Part shown: positions 6,881 to 14,507 of the stretch, one piece after another
Numbering within the stretch: the first letter of the stretch is position 1
Layout: every line of letters begins with the position of its first letter
Source of the DNA: UBA5734 sp964499985
GTDB lineage: Bacteria; Bacillota; Clostridia; Saccharofermentanales; UBA5734
Reading direction: 5' to 3'
Length of the DNA stretch: 14,893 nt
NCBI GenBank assembly: GCA_964499985.1
Contig: CAZCMX010000050.1
Coordinates: 1-14,893, forward strand
The notes under the pieces: model-generated
Seen by the model: the letters and a program-made list of their open reading frames with translations, nothing else
Told to the model about the DNA's origin: nothing
Database searches by the model: none
Program-made: the position numbers and the translations under genes

Positions 6881-6954
6881 GCGAATTCAATTGCAGACCG
6901 CTTGGTTTGATGGTAATTTTTAAGCAAAGTCTTAGCGGATGGCGAGGTAAAACG

Positions 6955-8166
6955 ATGAAAACGATTGCTGGTTCGATCACGGCCCCCCAAGGATATGCAG
7001 CCGCCGGTGTGGCCTGTGGCTTGAAGAAGGACAATCGACTCGATCTGGCCCTGGTGGTCAGTGAAGTTCCAGCGGTGGTGGCAGGTGTATTCACCCAGAA
7101 TGTCGTCAAGGGCCATTCCCTGCAACGGACCATGGACCGGATCAAGAGCGGACTGGCCAGTGCGGTCATCATCAATAGCGGCAATGCCAATGCCTGCGTC
7201 GGCGAGGCGGGCTACCGCGACGCCGAAACCATGGCTGACCTCACGGCAGCGGAGCTGGGCTGCCCGGTCGAGCAGGTTCTGACCGGGTCGACGGGTGTGA
7301 TCGGCAAGCGTCTCGATCTGGATGCGATCCACCGCGGGGTCCAGGCAGCCTGTGCCAGTCTGGCCTCATCGGAGGATGCCGGTCACCGGGCTGAGCAGGC
7401 GATCATGACCACGGATCTCGTGCCCAAGGAATGTGTCGTGACGTTCGAGCTCGAAGGCAAGACGGTCACCGTCGCTGGCATGGCCAAGGGCTCCGGCATG
7501 ATCCACCCCAATATGGCCACCATGATCGGCGTCCTGACGACCGATTGTGCGGTCGAACATGATGTCCTCTCTGCCCTGCTGAAAACGGCAGTCAACCAGA
7601 CGTTCAACCGGGTCTCGGTCGATGGCGACACCAGTGTCTGTGACATGGTCGTCGTCCTGGCCAATGGCAAAGCTGGCAACACAGCGATCCGTTCCGTCAA
7701 CAGTGCCGCCGCCCAGCACTTGCAGCAGGCCATCACGTTCATCAGCACCCAGCTGGCCCGTCTGATCGCCCAGGATGGCGAGGGAGCCACCAAGCTGGTC
7801 GAGATCCAGTGCCAGGGCGCCCGGACGGCAGAAGACGCTTACAAGATCGTCCAGGCCGTCGGCAAATCGCCGCTGGTGAAGACCGCCATTTTTGGCGAGG
7901 ACGCCAACTGGGGCCGAATCCTGACGGCGGCCGGCTATTCCGGGGCCCATTTCGAGCCGGAAAACTGCGACATTTACCTGGGCGATCTCAAAGTCTGCGA
8001 AAAAGGCACCGCCCTGTTGTTTGACGAGGCTGCCGCTAAGGTTATCCTGCAACAAAAAGAAGTCCAGATCCGCATCCTGCTGAGTGAAGGCACCGCCTTC
8101 GACCGTCTGTGGACCTGTGACTTCTCTTATGATTATGTGCGGATCAATGGCAGCTATCGGACCTGA
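6955..8166 (+). CDS. argJ: Bifunctional ornithine acetyltransferase / N-acetylglutamate synthase (ArgJ)
   Basis: ArgJ moves the acetyl group from N-acetylornithine to glutamate in the cyclic arginine pathway; many also use acetyl-CoA. The 403-residue protein shows the expected SEVPAVVAGVFTQN (36-49), NSGNANAC (74-81), KGSGMIHPNMATM (178-190) and the family-typical end YVRINGSYRT. Autocleavage between A188 and T189 would give alpha and beta chains, with T189 as nucleophile. The ATG at 6955 has GAGG (6944-6947) seven bases upstream and matches the family start; longer in-frame starts run into the promoter region. A weak candidate promoter lies at 6891-6919 (TTGCAG, 17 bases, TAATTT). No other arg gene is adjacent. 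The stop codon touches that of the convergent clpE. Whether it is mono- or bifunctional cannot be told from sequence alone. Confidence 0.95.
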   Translation: MKTIAGSITAPQGYAAAGVACGLKKDNRLDLALVVSEVPAVVAGVFTQNVVKGHSLQRTMDRIKSGLASAVIINSGNANACVGEAGYRDAETMADLTAAELGCPVEQVLTGSTGVIGKRLDLDAIHRGVQAACASLASSEDAGHRAEQAIMTTDLVPKECVVTFELEGKTVTVAGMAKGSGMIHPNMATMIGVLTTDCAVEHDVLSALLKTAVNQTFNRVSVDGDTSVCDMVVVLANGKAGNTAIRSVNSAAAQHLQQAITFISTQLARLIAQDGEGATKLVEIQCQGARTAEDAYKIVQAVGKSPLVKTAIFGEDANWGRILTAAGYSGAHFEPENCDIYLGDLKVCEKGTALLFDEAAAKVILQQKEVQIRILLSEGTAFDRLWTCDFSYDYVRINGSYRT

Positions 8167-10533
8167 TCAGAGCCAGTCGAGCTTGATCGAGCCATCCTTG
8201 TAGTCGGCGGAGACGCCGGAGGCGTTTTTCAGGTGGCCGGCGAGCACGAGGTCGGCGAGGGGATCTTCGAGCAGGCGCTGGATGGTCTTGCGGAGCGGGC
8301 GGGCGCCGTATTTGGGGTCATAGCCTTTTTCGGCGAGGTAGTCCTTGGCGGCGTCGGTGACGACAAACTGGAGACCCTTTTCTTTTAAATGCCCGGTGAC
8401 TTCCATGAGCATCAGGTCGACGATCCGGCGGATCTCGTCCTTGCTCAGCTCGGAGAAGACGACGATTTCATCGACCCGGTTCAGGAATTCGGGGCGGAAC
8501 ATTTCCTTCAAGACGGTCTGGACCCGGCTCTCCAAGGCGACATAGCCGTCGGCGCCAAACCCGAAGGCATTGGCTTTGAGGGTGGTGCCGGCATTGCTGG
8601 TCATGACGATGACGGTGTTTTCAAAGCTGACCAGGCGGCCATGGCTGTCGGTCAGGCGGCCATCGTCGAGGATCTGGAGCAGGATATTGAAGACATCGGC
8701 ATGGGCCTTCTCGATTTCGTCGAGCAAGATGACGCTATAGGGCTTGCGGCGGATCTTCTCAGTCAGCTGGCCGCCATCATCATAGCCGACATAGCCAGGC
8801 GGCGAGCCGATCAGCTTGGACACCGTATGTGGTTCCATGAACTCGGACATGTCGAGGCGGACCATCGCATCTTCGGTTTCGAAAAGGGCCTCGGCCAGGG
8901 CTTTGACCAGCTCGGTCTTGCCGACACCGGTCGGGCCGACGAAGATGAAGGAGGCGGGCTTGCGTTTCTTGCCGAAGCCGGCGCGATTGCGGCGAATGGC
9001 ACGGGCCAGCGCCGAGACGGCCTGTTGCTGGCCGATCACGCGCTGATGGAGGCGGTCTTCGAGCTTGACCAGTTTTTCGGTTTCGCTCTCGTTGATGCGC
9101 TGGACCGGGATGCCGGTCCACATCTCGACAACGCGGGCAATGTCTTCGGTCGTGATTTCGGTCGGTTTGGCCTCGGCTTCGAGCTTTTGCAGCTCATCTT
9201 CGAGTCGCAGGACTTTCGAGCGGAGCTCAGCCTCGCGCTCGTAGAGTGAGACATCGTCCGTGCTGCCGGCAATCTGGCTCTCCAGGGCTTCCTGCTCCCG
9301 TTTGAGCGTCTGCAGGGTCCGCCGGTCATCGTCGATCTTGACAATGACCTCATTATGCAAATTGCAATGGGAACCGGCTTCATCTAGCAGGTCGATCGCC
9401 TTGTCAGGCAGGAAACGCTCGGTGATATAGCGGTCAGCCATGCGCACCGCCAGCTCCACCACGGCATCGGAATAGGTGACATGATGGTGGACCTCGTAAT
9501 AGTCGCGCACGCCTTTGAGGATTTCGACGGATTCGGCTGGAGAGGGTTCTTCGACGATGACCTTCTGGAACCGGCGCTCAAGCGCTGAATCCTTCTCAAT
9601 GAAGCGGCGGTATTCGTCCAGGGTGGTCGAGCCGATCACCCGGATTTCGCCCTTGGCCAGGGCGGGCTTCAGGATATTGGCCGCATTCATGGCGCCCTCG
9701 GCATCACCGGCGCCCATGATATTGTGCAGCTCATCGATGATCAGGATGATATTGCCGGCCTTCCTGGCCTCGTCAACGACGCCTTTCATGCGGCTTTCGA
9801 ACTGGCCGCGGAACTGGGTGCCGGCGACCATGGCCGTCATATCCAGCAGATAAACCTCTTGGTGCAGGAGCTTGACGGGAACCTCGCGGTTGGCAATCTT
9901 GACTGCCAGGCCCTCGGCAATCGCCGTTTTGCCGACGCCGGGTTCACCGAGCAGGACCGGGTTGTTCTTGGCCCGGCGGTTGAGGATCTGGATCACCCGG
10001 GCCAGCTCCTTGTCCCGGCCAATGATGCGATCGATACGGCCTTCATGGGCTTTGCTGGTCAGGTTGGTGCCAAACTGGTCCAGGAATTTGCGTTTCTTCT
10101 CAGGTCGCGGGCTGGGTGCCGCAGGGTCGCCGTCGCGGGAGGGGCTGCGCACATCGCCAACTTCATTGGAGTCCTGGCCGATCGAGGCCGGCTGAAGCTC
10201 GCTGCTTTTTTCGTCCGCATCATTGCCTTCGCTCAGTTCCGGATCAAAATTGCTCGAAATCGCGGAGAGATCGAAATTGCCGGACAGCAGGGACTGGAAG
10301 AGGTTTTCGGGGGACTGGCCATCGACCTGGGACATGACCTGATTCATCCGGTCAGTCAGCTCATCGATATTGCTATCGGTGATGCCGGCCTTGGAGAACA
10401 GCTCATCCATGCCGCCCAGGCCTGTCTTATAGGCGCATTTGAGGCAGAGGCCTTCGCTGACGCGCTGGCCGTTTTCGAAGCGGGTGGTGAATACCACCGC
10501 GAGATTTTTTTTGCAGATGACACATTTAGCCAT
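8167..10533 (-). CDS. clpE: Clp protease ATPase subunit, ClpE-like (N-terminal zinc finger, two AAA+ domains)
   Basis: This 788-residue Hsp100 ATPase begins with a four-cysteine zinc finger (C4, C7, C30, C33), as in ClpE, rather than the double Clp-N repeat of ClpA/B/C. A low-complexity acidic linker spans about 85-150. AAA+ domain 1 has Walker A GEPGVGKT (196-203), Walker B IIDELH (265-270) and the arginine finger region ERRFQ (319-323). A short coiled-coil middle domain lies at about 400-455. Domain 2 has Walker A GPTGVGKT (533-540), pore motif GYVGY (580-584), Walker B VILLDE (601-606) and an FGFG element (657-660), where ClpC/ClpE carry the ClpP-docking loop. It probably unfolds proteins for ClpP under stress; ClpP is not in the window. 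The ATG at 10533 overlaps the uvrA stop by eight bases (ATGGCTAA), with AAGGAA about 12 bases upstream. No CtsR operator was found. Confidence 0.9.
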   Translation of the reverse strand: MAKCVICKKNLAVVFTTRFENGQRVSEGLCLKCAYKTGLGGMDELFSKAGITDSNIDELTDRMNQVMSQVDGQSPENLFQSLLSGNFDLSAISSNFDPELSEGNDADEKSSELQPASIGQDSNEVGDVRSPSRDGDPAAPSPRPEKKRKFLDQFGTNLTSKAHEGRIDRIIGRDKELARVIQILNRRAKNNPVLLGEPGVGKTAIAEGLAVKIANREVPVKLLHQEVYLLDMTAMVAGTQFRGQFESRMKGVVDEARKAGNIILIIDELHNIMGAGDAEGAMNAANILKPALAKGEIRVIGSTTLDEYRRFIEKDSALERRFQKVIVEEPSPAESVEILKGVRDYYEVHHHVTYSDAVVELAVRMADRYITERFLPDKAIDLLDEAGSHCNLHNEVIVKIDDDRRTLQTLKREQEALESQIAGSTDDVSLYEREAELRSKVLRLEDELQKLEAEAKPTEITTEDIARVVEMWTGIPVQRINESETEKLVKLEDRLHQRVIGQQQAVSALARAIRRNRAGFGKKRKPASFIFVGPTGVGKTELVKALAEALFETEDAMVRLDMSEFMEPHTVSKLIGSPPGYVGYDDGGQLTEKIRRKPYSVILLDEIEKAHADVFNILLQILDDGRLTDSHGRLVSFENTVIVMTSNAGTTLKANAFGFGADGYVALESRVQTVLKEMFRPEFLNRVDEIVVFSELSKDEIRRIVDLMLMEVTGHLKEKGLQFVVTDAAKDYLAEKGYDPKYGARPLRKTIQRLLEDPLADLVLAGHLKNASGVSADYKDGSIKLDWL
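8213..8229 (+). terminator. Possible argJ terminator inside the 3' end of clpE
   Basis: On the plus strand ACGCC (8213-8217), loop GGA, GGCGT (8221-8225) are followed by T's to 8229, about 47 bases past the argJ stop. The stem is short (5 bp) but GC-rich and followed by a T run. It lies within clpE codons, so it could be coincidence. It is the only terminator-like element seen for argJ. Confidence 0.4.
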
Positions 10534-13459
10534 TCAGTTTGGGTTTCCTTTTCTTGGGGTGCGTTTCGTGGGCATAGGTCTGGGCAGGGACGCTGCCGGG
10601 AGAGAGCAATCTGGACAGATATTGGCCGGTATAGGATTCCGGACAGGCCGCGACCGCCTCAGGGGTCCCGGTCACCACAATATAGCCGCCGGCGTCGCCG
10701 CCCTCGGGACCAAGGTCGATCAGGTGGTCAGCCGTCTTGATCACATCCAGGTTGTGCTCGATGACCAGAACCGTATTGCCATTGTCCTTCAGGCGGTAAA
10801 GGATGTCAACCAACTTGTGGACGTCGGCGATATGCAGGCCGGTCGTCGGCTCATCGAGAATATAGAAGGTATTGCCGGTGCCACGGCGCGAGAGCTCGGT
10901 GGCCAGCTTGACCCGCTGGGCTTCGCCGCCGGAGAGCTGGGTCGAGGGCTGGCCAAGGCGGATATAGCCAAGACCGACATCCTGGAGGGTCTGGAGCTTT
11001 CGGGCAATCCGCGGGAGACTGGCGAAAAAGACCAGAGCATCATCGACGGTCATGTCGAGGACTTCCGCAATGTTCTTGCCCTTGAAATGGACCTCGAGGG
11101 TCTCACGGTTATAGCGGCGTCCCTTGCAGACATCACAGGTGACATAGACGTCCGGCAGGAAATGCATTTCGATCCGGTTGACGCCATCGCCGCTGCAGGC
11201 CTCACAGCGGCCGCCCTTGACATTGAAGCTGAAGCGGCCGTTTTTGTAGCCGCGGGCCCGGGCATCCTGGGTGCTGGCAAACAGCTCCCGGATCAGGTCA
11301 AAAATGCCCGTATAAGTCGCTGGATTGGAGCGTGGCGTGCGGCCGATCGGTGACTGGTCGATGGCGATGACTTTATCGAGATGCTCGAGCCCCTCCACCC
11401 GGTCAAAGGCGCCGGCAAAGCGGCGGGCACCGTTCAAATCGCTGGCCAGTTTTTTCAGGAGGATCCCATTGACCAGTGAACTCTTGCCAGATCCCGAAAC
11501 GCCGGTGATGCAAGTCATCAGGCCCAGCGGGATATGGACATCGATCTGCTTGAGGTTGTTCTCGCGGGCGCCGAATACGGAAAGGAAACGTCCATCAGGC
11601 TGCTTGCGGGCCTCGGGGATCTCGATTTTCAGCTGGCCGGACAAATACTGGCCGGTGATCGATTCAGGAATCTGCATGATCTCTTCGGCTGTGCCCTGGG
11701 CGACGACATAGCCGCCATTCTCACCGGCTCCGGGGCCCATGTCGACGATCTGGTCGGCGGCAAACATCGTCTCCTCGTCGTGCTCAACCACCAGGACCGT
11801 ATTGCCCAGGTTCCGCAGGCGTTTCAGGGTGGCCAGCAGACGGGTATTGTCACGCTGGTGCAGGCCGATGCTTGGCTCGTCCAGAATATAAAGCACGCCC
11901 ATCAGGCCGGAGCCGATCTGGGTCGCCAGGCGGATGCGCTGGGCTTCGCCGCCGGAGAGGGTCGCTGAAGCACGGGCCAGGGTCATATAGTCGAGCCCAA
12001 CATCGACCAGGAAACCAAGCCGGGCATCGAGCTCCTTCTGGATCTGGGCGGCAATCTGGGCCTGGCGCGGTGAGAGCTTGATTTCAGCCAGGAAATCGCG
12101 TGCCTTGCGGATCGGCAGGGTCGTCAACTGGAAAATGTTGTGGTCGCCAACCGTCACGGCCAGGCTGTCTTTTTTCAGACGGGCCCCGTGGCAGACCGGG
12201 CAAGGCGTCACCGACATGAACTGGGTATAATAGTCCTTCATGTCATCGGAGGACGTCTCGCGATAGCGTTTCTCGAGGCTGTTGACGACGCCGATCCAGT
12301 CGGAGCGGTACAGGCCATGCGAATATTTGCTGTTGGTGGTGTCGACGGTCAGGACCTCGCCATGATTGCCAAACAGCAGGATCTTGCGGATCGTCTCGGG
12401 CAATTTCTCAAAGGGCGTGTCGAGGGAGAATTGGTAACGCTTGGCCAGGGCCTCGGCAAAGGCACGGGCCCAGCTGGTGCGTTCAGCAAAATTCCAGCCG
12501 CCCGCAGAGATCGCCCCTTCGTTCAGGGAAAGCCGGGGATCGTGGACGACCAGCTCTGGGTCGATATGACTCATCTGGCCCAGGCCGGTGCATTCCGGGC
12601 AGGCGCCATAAGGATTATTGAAGGAAAACATCCGGGGCGTGATTTCCTCGAGGCTGATATTGCAGGTCGGGCAGGAGAAATTCTGGGAAAACAGCTGCTC
12701 GGTTTCGTGCCAGCCGCCTCCCTCCCCTTCAGTGGCCGCTTTTTCCTGGATCTGGACCTGGACCAGGCCGTCGGCCAGATGCAGGGCTGTCTCCAGCGAG
12801 TCGTTGAGGCGCGAACGAATGCCATCCCGCAGGACCAGACGGTCGATGACGACCTCAATCGTATGTTTTTTGTTCTTTTCGAGCACGATGTCCTCGTCGA
12901 GCTCACGGACCTCGCCATCGACGCGGACGCGGACATAGCCGGCCTTGCGGAAGTCCTCGAATTGCTTGTGGAATTCGCCCTTGCGGCCACGGACGACCGG
13001 AGCGAGGAGGATCAGGCGGGTTCCCTCCGGATAGGCCAGCAGGATGTCGATGATCTGGTCCACCGACTGGCGCTCGATCACCCGGCCACAAGAGGGGCAA
13101 TGGGGGATGCCGATCCGGGCAAACAGCAAGCGCAGATAGTCGTAGATCTCGGTCACGGTCCCCACGGTTGACCGCGGATTTTTGCTGGTGGTCTTCTGGT
13201 CGATCGAGATCGCTGGCGATAGGCCTTCAATATGGTCGACGTCGGGCTTTTCCATCTGGCCGAGGAACTGGCGGGCATAGGAAGAAAGCGACTCGACATA
13301 GCGACGCTGGCCCTCGGCGTAAATGGTATCGAAGGCCAGGGAGGATTTACCGGAGCCAGACAGACCGGTGAGTACAACCAGCTGGTCGCGCGGGAGGGTG
13401 AGGTTGACATTTTTCAGGTTATGCTCGCGGGCACCCTGGATCGTGATGACGTTTTTCAT
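10526..13459 (-). CDS. uvrA: Excinuclease ABC subunit A (UvrA)
   Basis: UvrA is the damage-recognition ATPase of nucleotide excision repair, acting as a dimer with UvrB. The protein of 977 residues has two ABC units: Walker A GLSGSGKSS (32-40) and GVSGSGKSS (about 650), with signatures LSGGEAQR near 500 and 840. Zinc modules include CPSCG near 117, CPTC...CPEC near 262-285 and the DNA-binding CEAC...CDVC finger near 750. IDQKTTSKNPRSTVGTVTE is the usual UvrA motif. Length is slightly above the common 940-960; the extra residues are in an Gly/Glu-rich insert before the second zinc module and a basic C-terminal tail. I chose the ATG at 13459 (MKNVITIQGAREHNLKNV) over a TTG at 13474, which lacks a ribosome site. 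uvrB and uvrC are not nearby. Its end overlaps clpE. Confidence 0.97.
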   Translation of the reverse strand: MKNVITIQGAREHNLKNVNLTLPRDQLVVLTGLSGSGKSSLAFDTIYAEGQRRYVESLSSYARQFLGQMEKPDVDHIEGLSPAISIDQKTTSKNPRSTVGTVTEIYDYLRLLFARIGIPHCPSCGRVIERQSVDQIIDILLAYPEGTRLILLAPVVRGRKGEFHKQFEDFRKAGYVRVRVDGEVRELDEDIVLEKNKKHTIEVVIDRLVLRDGIRSRLNDSLETALHLADGLVQVQIQEKAATEGEGGGWHETEQLFSQNFSCPTCNISLEEITPRMFSFNNPYGACPECTGLGQMSHIDPELVVHDPRLSLNEGAISAGGWNFAERTSWARAFAEALAKRYQFSLDTPFEKLPETIRKILLFGNHGEVLTVDTTNSKYSHGLYRSDWIGVVNSLEKRYRETSSDDMKDYYTQFMSVTPCPVCHGARLKKDSLAVTVGDHNIFQLTTLPIRKARDFLAEIKLSPRQAQIAAQIQKELDARLGFLVDVGLDYMTLARASATLSGGEAQRIRLATQIGSGLMGVLYILDEPSIGLHQRDNTRLLATLKRLRNLGNTVLVVEHDEETMFAADQIVDMGPGAGENGGYVVAQGTAEEIMQIPESITGQYLSGQLKIEIPEARKQPDGRFLSVFGARENNLKQIDVHIPLGLMTCITGVSGSGKSSLVNGILLKKLASDLNGARRFAGAFDRVEGLEHLDKVIAIDQSPIGRTPRSNPATYTGIFDLIRELFASTQDARARGYKNGRFSFNVKGGRCEACSGDGVNRIEMHFLPDVYVTCDVCKGRRYNRETLEVHFKGKNIAEVLDMTVDDALVFFASLPRIARKLQTLQDVGLGYIRLGQPSTQLSGGEAQRVKLATELSRRGTGNTFYILDEPTTGLHIADVHKLVDILYRLKDNGNTVLVIEHNLDVIKTADHLIDLGPEGGDAGGYIVVTGTPEAVAACPESYTGQYLSRLLSPGSVPAQTYAHETHPKKRKPKLNG

Positions 13460-13491
13460 GCGGTCCCTTGTCAAAATAAAATGATCTCATC

Positions 13492-13497
13492 ATTATA
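13492..13497 (-). promoter_or_regulatory. Candidate -10 element of the uvrA-clpE operon
   Basis: A perfect TATAAT reads on the minus strand, giving a transcription start near 13485 and a short leader of about 26 bases to the uvrA ATG. No good -35 hexamer sits 16-18 bases upstream. It lies between the iolI terminator hairpin and uvrA, where a promoter is expected. No clear LexA box overlaps it. Confidence 0.55.
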
Positions 13498-13534
13498 ACT
13501 GACTTTCTCTGCGATTGATGTAACACTGTATCCC

Positions 13535-13582
13535 AAAAGACGGCAAAGCCGCTGTAACAATACCTGTAACAGCGGCTTTGCC
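13535..13582 (-). terminator. Terminator hairpin of the iol operon, upstream of uvrA
   Basis: A perfect 14-bp inverted repeat (13542-13555 with 13569-13582, GGCAAAGCCGCTGT and its complement) closes a 13-base loop. On the minus strand it is followed by GTCTTTT (13541-13535), so it fits rho-independent termination after iolI, whose stop is at 13655. The short T tract makes it imperfect. On the plus strand no T run follows. The loop and flank carry repeated TGTAACA units (13519-13525, 13553-13559, 13565-13571). Confidence 0.7.
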
Positions 13583-13654
13583 TGGAGGAAAAATATCGAA
13601 TCATCGGGCAGGCAGGTGTCCGGAACGACTGTCCAGACCCCTGCAGGGATTGCC

Positions 13655-14494
13655 TCAGCCCAGGGTGAAGTGGCGGCTGACGACGGCCTCGGATTTCTGC
13701 TTGGCGATGGCAAGGCACTCCTCGGCCGGGAGTTTGTAGTATTCGGGACGGAACAGCTCGACGGAAATCGCATTGCTGTAGCCCTTCCTGGCCAGGGTGC
13801 CCAGGATGCCGTCAAGGTCGACAGCACCGTCACCGGGCCAGAGGCGGTTCTCGTCGCTGCCCTGGCCAACCGGCAGGTCTTCGGCATCATCGAGGTGGAC
13901 GATGAAGACCTTGTTGACATCGCAGGCTTCGAGCGCAGCCATTTTCGAGTTCATGGCATGGAAATGGTAGCAGTCGAGGGTCACACCGACATTGTCGCGG
14001 TTGCAGGCTTCGGCAATGTCCATCGCCTGTTCGAAGGTATTGACCGTGTGGACCGGAGCGCCGCAGAACTCGATGCAAAGCTTGACGCCATAGGGAGCTG
14101 CGATATCAGCCAGCTTCTGGTACATGCGGACGGTTTCGTTCTTGATTTCGGTCTTGGTCTTGATGCCCTGGTCCCAATTGCAGACGCCGATAACGATCTT
14201 ACAGCCGATTTTGTCGCCGACTTCGCACATATACTTGAGGTCATCGACGATCTTCTGCTCGCCGGCGGCATCGTTGAAGGTGACCGGGTACAGGGTATTG
14301 AAAGCGAGGGGTTTGATCTTGCTGGTCGCAAAGAATTGGGCCAGGTCATCGACGGTATGGGTCTTCAGGTATTCCGGCAACTTATCCATGGTGCGGATTT
14401 CGATGTAGTCATAGCCGAGCTTCTCGCCCAGGACGAGGTCCTGCTCGAGGGTGGAATTGCCAATGGTGGTTGCTTCGTTAAAACCAAGTTTCAT
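13655..14494 (-). CDS. iolI: Inosose isomerase IolI (2-keto-myo-inositol isomerase), TIM-barrel protein
   Basis: The 279-residue protein belongs to the xylose-isomerase-like TIM-barrel family and closely follows B. subtilis IolI as I recall it. Shared stretches include the opening MKLGFNEATT, then GYDYIEIRTMDKLPEYLK, NRDNVG and the end SVELFRPEYYKL. The four metal ligands of IolI line up at the same positions: E142, D174, H200 and E246. IolI interconverts 2-keto-myo-inositol and 1-keto-D-chiro-inositol in inositol catabolism, in the cytoplasm. The ATG at 14494 has an excellent ribosome site, AAAGGAG, seven bases upstream; a longer reading frame to 14542 would overlap the upstream gene. It starts 13 bases after the stop of the iolH-like gene, so they form an operon. 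The terminator hairpin follows. Related TIM-barrel epimerases are possible alternatives, but the match is strong. Confidence 0.88.
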   Translation of the reverse strand: MKLGFNEATTIGNSTLEQDLVLGEKLGYDYIEIRTMDKLPEYLKTHTVDDLAQFFATSKIKPLAFNTLYPVTFNDAAGEQKIVDDLKYMCEVGDKIGCKIVIGVCNWDQGIKTKTEIKNETVRMYQKLADIAAPYGVKLCIEFCGAPVHTVNTFEQAMDIAEACNRDNVGVTLDCYHFHAMNSKMAALEACDVNKVFIVHLDDAEDLPVGQGSDENRLWPGDGAVDLDGILGTLARKGYSNAISVELFRPEYYKLPAEECLAIAKQKSEAVVSRHFTLG

Positions 14495-14507
14495 GTAGTT
14501 TCTCCTT

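Noticed and set aside
9724..10740. Long plus-strand open frame opposite clpE and the uvrA 3' end
   Set aside because: An antisense shadow caused by GC-biased codon use; clpE and uvrA are certain on the other strand.
12140..13171. Long plus-strand open frame opposite uvrA
   Set aside because: An antisense shadow with no domain features, fully inside uvrA.
13460..13474. TTG start for uvrA
   Set aside because: No ribosome site ahead of it; the ATG at 13459 fits the standard UvrA opening, with AAGGGA just upstream.
13469..13475. CtsR half-site-like TGTCAAA in the uvrA leader
   Set aside because: The second heptamer of the CtsR operator is absent at the required spacing; a single half-site is not enough.
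13623..13634. LexA-like box (GAACGACTGTCC) upstream of uvrA
   Set aside because: One mismatch to the Gram-positive pattern GAAC-N4-GTTC, and it lies about 125 bases from the uvrA -10, beyond the terminator hairpin, so a role in uvrA control is not supported.
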